DNA from: a virus
Length of the DNA: 64,000 bases
Reading direction: 5' to 3' (one strand)
Virus record (IMG/VR): IMGVR_UViG_3300045974_000167
Coordinates: 1-64,000 of that record
Each line of letters begins with the position of its first letter. Position 1 is the stretch's first letter. The translations under genes were made by a program, and so were the position numbers. This document shows positions 18,778-26,263 of this stretch, one piece after another. Under the pieces are notes generated by a model, which was given only the letters and a program-made list of their open reading frames with translations, searched no databases and was not told the DNA's origin.

Positions 18778-21690
18778 GTGGGAAAAATCGTAGCTATCGA
18801 ACTTAGATACAAGCGCGCTGATGACATGAGCGGGTGGATTTATGTCATCAGCCATGACCTTCCTGCTACGTATTCTAAGTTGAAGCTCCGTCAGGGGGCG
18901 TCGTATACATTCCAGGCAAGGAATGTTGATGATAACGGGGCTGTCTCGGATTGGGTGTCGGCTGTTGTCGATGCTACTGGGACTCGTAAACTATTAGACG
19001 CCCCGACGGTTGTAACCACCCAGGCTATTGCCGATGGGATTGTAGTTAGTTGGTCTGTAGAGGGGACTGTACTAGTCGGTGTTACATTCGAGGTTGAACA
19101 CGCCCCGAACCTTGCTGGTGCCCCCGGAACGTATTCCCCCGTAGCTATCGTTCCTACGTTCCAAGTTACGGACCCAATCACAGATGGCGGCGCGTACTGG
19201 TATCGTGTCCGACTCATCGACGGCGGCGGAAATGTTTCACCCTGGACGGTTACGACGGCGTACACCACAGCCAAGACTGTAGGTGACCCCGCCAAACAAA
19301 CTCCCGGGGCCGTAATCAACCCGTTCTTTGAGAATGGGAATACTGACTGGGTTAAGGGAACTGATTGGGCGATTATCGAGGCTCCCGGGTCTTTCACCGG
19401 GTCTTGGTACGCTACCAAAGCCACTACTGTTGCGTCCTCTTCTGATCTAGTAAACTCCGGTAAGACCCCCGTCGCCGCAGGACAGCCGGTTACTGCGCGT
19501 GCGTACTGCCGCTCGGTAGGGGCTACCGGAAACGTGCAGGTTGGTATCAAGTGGTACGACAATGCCGGGATTGAACTAACCGGGGGAAATAGCCCTACGC
19601 TGGGTAGCGCCTATGCCGCCGCCAGTCTCTCTAACTGGGGCGAAGTCATTCTCCGCACAACCGCACCAGCAGGAGCAGCACTTGCTCAATTCATGCTCCG
19701 TGTATCCAGCCATAGTTCTGGTACATGGCAGGTAGATAACGCTTATCTATACCTAGCGGATCAATCCTCGCTTTCTACCGCCGATAGAAACGCGCTGGAT
19801 AGTATGGCGGCGGCGCTAGATGACAGCAAGCTTTCTTCCTTAGAGAAAGCCTCCATTGTCCCCGCGTATAAGTCGATGCTGCGGGCGTATTTCGGTACAT
19901 CTGGGTCTAACGGACTAGCGTATACGGCAGGTCAGTACGCGGCCCCGCATACAATCGCCACCACCAGCTACACCTCCGCTATCACCACTCTTAAGGCAAC
20001 TCTAGAGGGGTACGGTCTTAAGTTCGGAACAGTTAATACTGTTGTATGGGACTCCGGACCCTCCACCGAAGTAGCTTGGACGGCGGATCCCACCCCCACC
20101 ACCGTCGATGGGCCTGCGCTGCGGGCGCAGTACACCTCTGCCCTTCTGGAAGAGTCGGCACTTCGGCAATCGATTGCAGACGCGGAGCGCCTAACCCGCC
20201 TAGACCTTGCTGGGACTATTACGCAGGTCGGCGGGGACGGGTACCTAACTCCTAGCGAGCGCCGCACAATGCGGTTGATTTACCAGAACACGGTATCTCA
20301 GGGTACGGTAATCCTAACTAGGATTGTAACTGAGCTTGACCCCAAGAGTATCCCCTGCGATCACTCCGCGTATGATTCCGCTTTAACAGCACTAACCACG
20401 TATTTGAATGGGTTATCCCCGGATCTACGTGTAGATCCCGCCACTCTTACCGCGCCGCAGCAGGTTGCTAATACTCCTATCACTGATAGGGCCGCGTGGT
20501 ATAACGCATGGAAGGCATTCCTAGACGGGTTCACGCTGTTACAGACCAACTTCACCAAGGCGGCGCAGGATACTGCAAATTCTGCCATGGATATTTTATC
20601 CGCGATTGGATCGGATAATATCCTGTCTAAAGGTGCAGAAAAACAAGCACTAATTCAGATATACCGTGCGGCGCAGAAAGACTATTCTGCGGCGTATTCC
20701 ATACACCAGAAGTTATCCCCTAATCAATCTTGGGGTGTAAATCTTACAACGGATACCGGGCCAATGTGCTGGCACACCCCCGCCGGGGATGCTACGCACT
20801 GGTTCTATGCCCTAACCCGTATGACCTCCGCTAACCCACAAACCCCGGTGGTTGGTGGTAGCGCGTATTGGTATGATCTAGGGGTAGCTATTGATAACTC
20901 CGTATCCGGTACTCCAGCAGGGGCGTATAATTTATTCAACGTAGCGGGGGCAGACCTCGTTTCTTACATCGGCAGCACTTTAGGGCTATCAGATCCTCTA
21001 GTAGTATGGCCCGCAGGTACGTACGTGCCTGGAAACGAAGCCACCTGGATTACGTATGACACCCCGATAGATGGGGCCTTATTACGGCAGAAGTTTGCCA
21101 CGTTCTATTCTGCACAGGCTAATTTTGAGGCTAGTGTAGATACTATAAAGACTAGCATTCGTGCGGCGCAGGCTAAGTCCGGTGGTTTAGTCCTCGCTAG
21201 TGCATCTAGGTTAGGGTCTGTTAGGGTTGGCAGCGGACTAACAATCGATTCTAACGGGATTCTAAGTGCGTTAGGTGGCGGCGGTGGGGGCGGTGACGCT
21301 ACTACCTTAGGTTCCAAGTACCCGGATGTTTCCGCTACCGCCGATACGATTGCACAGCGCGATCTAAACGGGTGGTTGTTTGCGGTAGATGTTTCTACTT
21401 CGTCTGACGCCCGCCTAAAGTACGATGTAGCATCCATCAAGGGCGCGCTTGATAAGGTGCTTGCGATGCGCGGCGTGACCTTCACCCGTGTAGGTGACAC
21501 CCGTAAACAGATGGGGGTTATTGCCCAGGAGATGGAAGAGGTTGCTCCCGAGGTTGTTCATACTGACGATGAGGGCATGAAATCTGTTACGTATGGTAAC
21601 CTTGTAGGGGTGTTGATTGAGGCTGTGAAGGAACAGCAGGCAACCATCGTGCAACTGATTGCACAGGTTGATGCCCTGACCAAGAACTAG
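18778..21690 (+). CDS. Central tail fiber with S74 self-cleaving chaperone
   Basis: 970 residues, GTG start with GGTGAG about 8 nt upstream, 11 nt after the J-like stop. N-terminus completes or repeats a fibronectin III fold (IELRYKRAD..GWIYV, YTFQARNVDDNGAVSDW). The middle holds carbohydrate-binding-like and helical repeats. A glycine hinge lies near residue 838, and residues from about 875 are a Peptidase_S74 intramolecular chaperone: SDARLKYDV, MGVIAQEMEEVAPEVV, VTYGNLVGVLIEAVKE. S74 domains trimerise the fiber and then cut themselves off before the Ser of S-D-x-R. Receptor-binding fiber. Confidence 0.88.
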   Translation: MGKIVAIELRYKRADDMSGWIYVISHDLPATYSKLKLRQGASYTFQARNVDDNGAVSDWVSAVVDATGTRKLLDAPTVVTTQAIADGIVVSWSVEGTVLVGVTFEVEHAPNLAGAPGTYSPVAIVPTFQVTDPITDGGAYWYRVRLIDGGGNVSPWTVTTAYTTAKTVGDPAKQTPGAVINPFFENGNTDWVKGTDWAIIEAPGSFTGSWYATKATTVASSSDLVNSGKTPVAAGQPVTARAYCRSVGATGNVQVGIKWYDNAGIELTGGNSPTLGSAYAAASLSNWGEVILRTTAPAGAALAQFMLRVSSHSSGTWQVDNAYLYLADQSSLSTADRNALDSMAAALDDSKLSSLEKASIVPAYKSMLRAYFGTSGSNGLAYTAGQYAAPHTIATTSYTSAITTLKATLEGYGLKFGTVNTVVWDSGPSTEVAWTADPTPTTVDGPALRAQYTSALLEESALRQSIADAERLTRLDLAGTITQVGGDGYLTPSERRTMRLIYQNTVSQGTVILTRIVTELDPKSIPCDHSAYDSALTALTTYLNGLSPDLRVDPATLTAPQQVANTPITDRAAWYNAWKAFLDGFTLLQTNFTKAAQDTANSAMDILSAIGSDNILSKGAEKQALIQIYRAAQKDYSAAYSIHQKLSPNQSWGVNLTTDTGPMCWHTPAGDATHWFYALTRMTSANPQTPVVGGSAYWYDLGVAIDNSVSGTPAGAYNLFNVAGADLVSYIGSTLGLSDPLVVWPAGTYVPGNEATWITYDTPIDGALLRQKFATFYSAQANFEASVDTIKTSIRAAQAKSGGLVLASASRLGSVRVGSGLTIDSNGILSALGGGGGGGDATTLGSKYPDVSATADTIAQRDLNGWLFAVDVSTSSDARLKYDVASIKGALDKVLAMRGVTFTRVGDTRKQMGVIAQEMEEVAPEVVHTDDEGMKSVTYGNLVGVLIEAVKEQQATIVQLIAQVDALTKN
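20165..20178 (+). repeat. Dispersed palindrome, variant GGCAATCGATTGCA
   Basis: One mismatch in the left arm; within the S74 fiber gene, read as RQSIAD. Confidence 0.6.
21650..21663 (+). repeat. Dispersed palindrome TGCAACTGATTGCA
   Basis: Near the 3' end of the S74 fiber gene, read as VQLIAQV. Confidence 0.8.
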
Positions 21691-21692
21691 CC

Positions 21693-22172
21693 ATGGCACT
21701 TCCCGCATCAGGAATACTGAAACTCTCAGATATTATTGCTGAATTCGGTGGGCCGGGGAATCTGCGGGCGTATCTGTACGGTGGGACATATGTAACCGTC
21801 GCGGACTACGCCCCTAACGTACCGTCCAGCGGGAACATTACCCTTCGTAATTTCTTGGACGCGGCAAAGGCAGGAAACCGACTATCCGTAGTCGCTAATC
21901 CCAACTACATTGATGGCTTTGGCGTCGGTATATCTGCCCAGAACGTGAACACCGGAGGAACTACAATAAGCTCTGACGGCACCGGCCCATTCACGTACGC
22001 ATGGTCTGTACTCTCCGGTGGAGGGACTATTATCGGGACCGGGGCCGGGGTGTACGTACGGGAAAGATTACCATTGTGGGGCATGGATTCAGGACAGATC
22101 CAATGCGTAGTTACGGACTCTACCGGGCGTACTGGATCTGCCATAATAGACTACTACCTAGATAACTCCTAA
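21693..22172 (+). CDS. Small tail fiber / baseplate protein
   Basis: 159 residues, 2 nt after the S74 fiber stop. The N-terminus MALPASGILKLSDIIAEFGG is a recurrent opening of phage fiber and adhesin proteins (LP.SG.I.LS.I..EFGG). The rest reads as an Ig-like beta domain (FTYAWSVLSGG..I.G, IQCVVTDSTGRTGSA). Probably a decoration or adhesion protein at the tail tip. It ends the tail operon: a strong terminator follows. Confidence 0.7.
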   Translation: MALPASGILKLSDIIAEFGGPGNLRAYLYGGTYVTVADYAPNVPSSGNITLRNFLDAAKAGNRLSVVANPNYIDGFGVGISAQNVNTGGTTISSDGTGPFTYAWSVLSGGGTIIGTGAGVYVRERLPLWGMDSGQIQCVVTDSTGRTGSAIIDYYLDNS

Positions 22173-22187
22173 CCTTTTGAATTCTCG

Positions 22188-22234
22188 GCGGGGCGGGGAC
22201 CGGGTAACACCGGCCTTGACCCCGCTATTTTTTT
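22188..22234 (+). terminator. Rho-independent terminator after tail operon
   Basis: GCGGGG (22188-22193) pairs with CCCCGC (22220-22225), with an inner CCGG/CCGG stem, then a run of seven T (22228-22234). Confidence 0.8.
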
Positions 22235-22251
22235 GCCCATAAGTAACTGAC

Positions 22252-22265
22252 TGCGATCAATTGCA
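22252..22265 (+). repeat. Dispersed palindrome, variant TGCGATCAATTGCA
   Basis: Intergenic, between the tail-operon terminator and the endolysin promoter. One left-arm mismatch. Confidence 0.6.
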
Positions 22266-22286
22266 GGAAAATACCCCCCCGGGGGG

Positions 22287-22314
22287 TTGCTAGAACCCAC
22301 AGTTAATGTAGTAT
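22287..22314 (+). promoter_or_regulatory. Candidate leaderless promoter of endolysin
   Basis: TTGCTA (22287-22292), 16 bp, TAGTAT (22309-22314); only 6 nt separate the -10 from the ATG at 22321, so transcription would begin at or within a base of the start codon. Confidence 0.5.
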
Positions 22315-22320
22315 GAGGGG

Positions 22321-22683
22321 ATGCTATTATTCAAGCCTGGGGTAGACCTCAATAATTTGAAGCCTCAGGCGGCGGCTGCTATGACTGTAGCTGCTGGTGT
22401 ATTTGATTTTTACCGGTCCCACTGCATGGTCACCTCCGTAGGGGACAGCAAGCACGGAATTGACTCACTGCATTATAAAGGTCTTGCATTTGATTGCAGA
22501 CTTGCCTCCCGGTACAACTCGACACTTCAGGGAGTAGACGCCGCCGTCGTAGCTAAACTTAAGGAGTCTCTGACGGCCCAGTACGATGTTGTTCTTGAGG
22601 GTGAGGATACCCCGGGGGCCTCAGGTGCTCACATCCATATTGAGTATGATCCGCTCCACGACGGTAAGCCCGTTATTGTCTGA
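22321..22683 (+). CDS. Endolysin, M15-type peptidase
   Basis: 120 residues. The motif SLHYKGLAFD (residues 49-58) provides His51 and Asp58, and HIHIEYD (104-110) gives the last zinc His, as in M15 D-Ala-D-Ala carboxypeptidase / L-Ala-D-Glu endopeptidase endolysins. It cuts peptide crosslinks of peptidoglycan at lysis. In-frame TAG just upstream leaves only this ATG; GAGGGG abuts it with no spacer, so leaderless initiation is plausible. A variant of the dispersed palindrome sits inside the catalytic motif codons (22485-22498). First gene of the lysis cassette. Confidence 0.85.
   Translation: MLLFKPGVDLNNLKPQAAAAMTVAAGVFDFYRSHCMVTSVGDSKHGIDSLHYKGLAFDCRLASRYNSTLQGVDAAVVAKLKESLTAQYDVVLEGEDTPGASGAHIHIEYDPLHDGKPVIV
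22485..22498 (+). repeat. Dispersed palindrome, variant TGCATTTGATTGCA
   Basis: Within endolysin codons LAFDCR, so part of the site is fixed by catalytic residues; arms intact, left inner half altered. Confidence 0.45.
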
Positions 22684-22690
22684 GGTTCCT

Positions 22691-22936
22691 ATGGCCTGGT
22701 TTTTCAATAATGCTAAAGGCAAGCCTGACGCGATGCTAACGTTCGCCATCTTCGGGTTCTCCGGGGTGATGATCAAGGCCATTCTGAACGGCGTAACCAT
22801 TGGGACGGTGAACTGCGGAACAATGGACGCCGCCCTTGCCGCCGCCATCCTTGGATCCACTCTAGGGGCTTACGTTATCCGCAGGGGGCAGGACAACAAG
22901 AAGGAAGTTTCGTTAGCTTCGTTCAAGGCGGAATAA
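22691..22936 (+). CDS. Small membrane protein, holin candidate
   Basis: 81 residues; ATG 7 nt after the endolysin stop. Two hydrophobic segments (about residues 14-33, AMLTFAIFGFSGVMIKAIL, and 42-60, DAALAAAILGSTLGAYVI) and a charged C-terminus (RRGQDNKKE) fit a class II-like holin. It sits directly after the endolysin. Holin identity is inferred from topology and position only. Confidence 0.6.
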   Translation: MAWFFNNAKGKPDAMLTFAIFGFSGVMIKAILNGVTIGTVNCGTMDAALAAAILGSTLGAYVIRRGQDNKKEVSLASFKAE

Positions 22937-23667
22937 TGCTAGAGAAGATCAAGCCCTGGATTCTTCCCGCCGCCTTACTGGTGGCGGTGGTTTTCTTGGC
23001 TGTCAAATTCTCCTCTGCTAACAAGGCCGTGACAGAGGCACAGGCCGCTCTTGAACGCATCCAGCTAAAGTTAAATGAGGTTCCTGTCGGTGATCCTGTC
23101 GCCCAGGCGAAACTCGATGCCGCGCTCCTACAGATTGAGGCATTGAACAAGCTTGTAACCGACTTGAAGAAGGATTTGCCCAAGGGGTCCAAGACTATCT
23201 ACGTACAGTCTGGGGGCACGGGCGCGGGAACGGTCGGCGGCACCCCTCGACCCCCCGAACCTCCTGCGAAGCCTGATGAGCCCGCAAAACCTGCGGTCGA
23301 ATGCCTACTTGCGGTAGGGGACAAGATGGAGATCACGGTTGCCAATGCGGGCATCGAAACCCCCAAGGGCAATCTCGTCTTTACTGGAATTGCCTCGGCT
23401 ACCCGGCTGTCACCGGAACCTAAGACCGAACTCTTCAAGTCTGAACTGAAATACTCCACTGAATTTAGGGAGAGGGAAGCTGAAGTAATGGGTTGGGGCG
23501 CAGGGGTCTCACTGGCGGCGGGGAAGTTCGGATGGGCGCTAGGGCCTGCGCTGGCGTTCCCTCCGGTGAATATCTGGGTAGGTAATCTAGAAACCCTCTT
23601 CACTATCAACTTCGGTGGGGACGGCCAATGGGTTACGACGGTCAACGGATTCGTCAGGTTCAAATGA
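22936..23667 (+). CDS. Membrane-anchored lysis-cassette protein
   Basis: 243 residues; ATG overlaps the previous stop (TAATG). N-terminal membrane anchor (about 9-24, ILPAALLVAVVFLAVKF), a short coiled coil (29-80), a Pro-rich linker (PRPPEPPAKPDEPAKP) and a C-terminal beta domain. The architecture (anchor, helix, proline linker) recalls spanin-type envelope-spanning proteins, but there is no lipobox and the family is not recognised. Probably acts at the inner membrane and in the periplasm. Confidence 0.5.
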   Translation: MLEKIKPWILPAALLVAVVFLAVKFSSANKAVTEAQAALERIQLKLNEVPVGDPVAQAKLDAALLQIEALNKLVTDLKKDLPKGSKTIYVQSGGTGAGTVGGTPRPPEPPAKPDEPAKPAVECLLAVGDKMEITVANAGIETPKGNLVFTGIASATRLSPEPKTELFKSELKYSTEFREREAEVMGWGAGVSLAAGKFGWALGPALAFPPVNIWVGNLETLFTINFGGDGQWVTTVNGFVRFK

Positions 23668-23843
23668 GAGATACGTGGTCGTTGTCTAAGAAGCGATTTC
23701 ACTTAGATAATTACTGTCCCGGGTGTGGGCACCATTGGGATGTGCATATCCCAGAGGTGGGGTGTAGGGCGTGGTGTTTGGAGGGGGTCTGTAAATGTCT
23801 AAGGACGCAACATCAGGAGACACAACCCCCTACCCGCCCGTAG
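23664..23843 (+). CDS. Small Cys-rich protein
   Basis: 59 residues; ATGA overlap with the preceding gene. CPGCGHHWDVH followed by C..WC and VCKC: three or four Cys/His pairs that could bind zinc. Overlaps the next gene by about 49 nt. Function unknown. Confidence 0.5.
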   Translation: MRDTWSLSKKRFHLDNYCPGCGHHWDVHIPEVGCRAWCLEGVCKCLRTQHQETQPPTRP

Positions 23844-24253
23844 TCGGGTATAGTCGTCCCATTGGACAGCCACAGGGGCCTACTACCGGGCGCTGGGAGT
23901 TGTTAGAGCACGTACGCGGTAAGGATGTATCTCGCGGACGCCGCTGGAACGAAGTGCCCATGTGGTACCGGGTACTTGACCGTTTCGGCCTCCCCACACT
24001 TTTACTCCTTGGGTTATCCTGGGGGGTGTGGACTGTCGGAAATAATGTTATCGAGCGGTGGGACAAACAGCAGAAGGAAGTTGCTGCGGCTATGACGCGG
24101 CAGGCAGAGGCTACCGGGAGGATAGTAGATAAAATCGATAAGATGGCCGATGACACCCACCTTGTAACTGGGATTATCCTTGATAGAATCGGTCGTCCGA
24201 TGCCCTTCGCTACTATAGGCCCCGCTCCTGAGAAGAAAGAGGACAAGAAGTGA
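23795..24253 (+). CDS. Single-pass membrane protein, lysis region
   Basis: 152 residues. Pro/Gly-rich N-terminal ~50 residues, one membrane segment (about 66-84, FGLPTLLLLGLSWGVWTVG), then a helical, charged tail with KKEDKK end. Lies between the endolysin group and another membrane protein with overlapping ends, so a role in lysis or superinfection exclusion is possible. Not a recognised family. Confidence 0.55.
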   Translation: MSKDATSGDTTPYPPVVGYSRPIGQPQGPTTGRWELLEHVRGKDVSRGRRWNEVPMWYRVLDRFGLPTLLLLGLSWGVWTVGNNVIERWDKQQKEVAAAMTRQAEATGRIVDKIDKMADDTHLVTGIILDRIGRPMPFATIGPAPEKKEDKK

Positions 24254-24750
24254 GTTACAATCGGACAATCCTACTCATTCTTGGGGGTATACTCTTGTTC
24301 TTGGGGGTGGCTGCCGCCGCAGACCCGGATCATTTAGACCTGATTGCTCGGGCGGGGTTTTGGTACGACCACGGCGCGGCGCTTATGCTGATGTCGGCTG
24401 ACCTGATTACTTTAGTTATCCTCCTAATCGTTACAATGCTACACCGAGCCAAGTTTACCCGACTTAGGATTTCTATCGAGAGCAACCGTCTAGAGGTTAA
24501 ACGTCTTGGCGGCGTAGCCGAGGAGCGGAAGTCCATGCTTGACCGGGTGGAACGGCACATTCAGACGTTGAAGGAACGTACCATGCAACTGCGGGCGTGT
24601 GATGAAGACCACGAACGCCGGGTTATGTACCTTGAGAACAAGCTCAATCTCGCCCACGATAGGGCGGTGGCGCGGCTAGCACTTAGGGGCGATGCATGGA
24701 AGGATGATCTTGCGGCAAACCCTGATAATTTCATGCCCAAGACCCCCTGA
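24250..24750 (+). CDS. Two-helix membrane protein with coiled coil
   Basis: 166 residues, GTG start overlapping the previous stop (GTGA). Two hydrophobic segments (about 7-23, ILLILGGILLFLGVAAA; 44-62, ALMLMSADLITLVILLIV) and then a long heptad-rich helix to about residue 150. Possibly a second holin-like or antiholin protein. Identity unknown. Confidence 0.5.
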   Translation: MSYNRTILLILGGILLFLGVAAAADPDHLDLIARAGFWYDHGAALMLMSADLITLVILLIVTMLHRAKFTRLRISIESNRLEVKRLGGVAEERKSMLDRVERHIQTLKERTMQLRACDEDHERRVMYLENKLNLAHDRAVARLALRGDAWKDDLAANPDNFMPKTP

Positions 24751-24755
24751 CCGAT

Positions 24756-24769
24756 TGCAATCGATTGCA
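24756..24769 (+). repeat. Dispersed palindrome TGCAATCGATTGCA
   Basis: Intergenic, 5 nt after the lysis-cassette stop and 75 nt before the next gene; preceded by an extra ATTGCA half, so GATTGCAATCGATTGCAA. Confidence 0.85.
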
Positions 24770-24844
24770 AAGAATGAGAAGATGACCTCGTGGACTAGGT
24801 TTGGGCCTGCGGCCCGCATTGATTTTTAATAACAGGAGATACAC

Positions 24845-25261
24845 ATGGCCGGTAAGACCAACTATCTTGAGGGACAGTTCCTTAACCTTCTTCTGCGGAC
24901 CCAGGTTGCCTGGAAGCCCGCCGGAATCTGGGTTGGGCTCTTTACCGCTGCCCCTACTGATGCCGGTGGAGGTACTGAGGTAACCATTGGGTCCAATGCC
25001 TACGGTCGCGCCGCTGTTACCCAGGCGGATGCTAGCTGGAACGCGCCTGCTGGTACGCCCCGAGCCACCACGAACGCGATTGCCATCAACTTCGCCACCC
25101 CCACTCCTGCTGGCTGGGGCCTCGTCACCCACTTCGGCCTGTTTGATGCTGTCTCTGCTGGCAACCTACTGTACTGGGCGGCGCTGGGTACCTCCAAGAC
25201 CATCAACGCCAACGACACGGTTAGCTTCGGGATCGGCACTCTCAGCATCACCGAAGACTAA
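24845..25261 (+). CDS. Virion protein of tail-fiber type
   Basis: 138 residues with AACAGGAGATACAC upstream. Matches a common phage protein pattern: NYLEGQFLNLLLRTQ.W....IWVGLFTAAPTDAGGGTEV....YGR..VTQ, usually annotated as tail fiber or head decoration. Related in outline to the C-terminal domain of the 6601-7356 protein. Starts a run of receptor-end proteins after the lysis cassette. Confidence 0.65.
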   Translation: MAGKTNYLEGQFLNLLLRTQVAWKPAGIWVGLFTAAPTDAGGGTEVTIGSNAYGRAAVTQADASWNAPAGTPRATTNAIAINFATPTPAGWGLVTHFGLFDAVSAGNLLYWAALGTSKTINANDTVSFGIGTLSITED

Positions 25262-25268
25262 GCTCTAA

Positions 25269-26255
25269 ATGCCGATCAAACACGCATTCACCAGCGCGAA
25301 AGCGGATGGCGGTGATACTACCGTCGTACGTCCTTCGGACTGGAATGCTGATCACGAAGTAGATGTCGGCGGTGCGTCCTTGGCTTCTCGCACGGACGGT
25401 ACAGACCCGGCTGCGCCCGCCGCCGATCATCTACTTATCTACGCTAAGACCGTTGCCGGAAGGGTGATGCCTAAGTGGATCGGCCCTTCCGGCGTGGACA
25501 TGATCATCCAGCCCCATCTGGGGACCAACAACGTCAGGATGATCCTCCCCGGTGTCGGTACGGCGGTGGGCGCCTCTCCTGGCACCGCCTATTCTCTAGT
25601 GTCGGTAGGAATGGCGATCACCTCCGCGCTAATTTCTACTGGTGGCGGCAACTCGATTCCCGCAATCGCCGCGACGAACCTGCTTACACAGACGAAGCGG
25701 GCGGCCCTCTCGACAGGCACCACCATCAACGCCGGGATCTCGGTCTACAGCACGGCGCATGAGGTGTGGCGTGGTAACGCGGCTGGGCTGGGCGGGTTCT
25801 TCTTCGTCTGCCGCTTCGGCAATAGCGTAAACACCACCAACGGACGCTTGTTCGTTGGCCTGCGCGATGTAACCACAGCGGCAACCATCGTAGACTACAC
25901 CGCTGCCGCCACTACTACCCCCGGGCGTATCGGGGTAGCCCGTACCGGTACTGGCAACCTGTACCTAGTCAACTGCGTATCTGGCACAGCTCCTACAGCT
26001 CTAGATTTGGGCGCTAACTTCGCCGTCAACACCGCGCACCTGTACGAGCTGATTCTATTCGCCAAGCCCAACGATTCAACGGTCTACTACCGAGTAACGA
26101 ATCTCTCGACAGGTAACTCCGCGACAGGATCCCTGACCACGAACATCCCAGCAGCAACTTCGTTCCTGTCGCCCATCTGCACCATTGGCTCCATTGCGGC
26201 GACCTCCGCGAATACGCTTGATTTAATCAAGCTATATCTTGAGACTGACTTCTAG
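25269..26255 (+). CDS. Tail fiber protein
   Basis: 328 residues. The opening MPIKHAFTSAKADGGDTTVV and PSDWNADHEV is a familiar N-terminal tag of phage fiber proteins. The body is Ala/Thr/Gly-rich and predicted beta (VYSTAHEVWRGNAAGLGGFFFVCRF..., YYRVTNLSTG). Seven nt after the previous gene. Probably binds the host surface. Confidence 0.65.
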   Translation: MPIKHAFTSAKADGGDTTVVRPSDWNADHEVDVGGASLASRTDGTDPAAPAADHLLIYAKTVAGRVMPKWIGPSGVDMIIQPHLGTNNVRMILPGVGTAVGASPGTAYSLVSVGMAITSALISTGGGNSIPAIAATNLLTQTKRAALSTGTTINAGISVYSTAHEVWRGNAAGLGGFFFVCRFGNSVNTTNGRLFVGLRDVTTAATIVDYTAAATTTPGRIGVARTGTGNLYLVNCVSGTAPTALDLGANFAVNTAHLYELILFAKPNDSTVYYRVTNLSTGNSATGSLTTNIPAATSFLSPICTIGSIAATSANTLDLIKLYLETDF

Positions 26256-26263
26256 GGAGTAAA

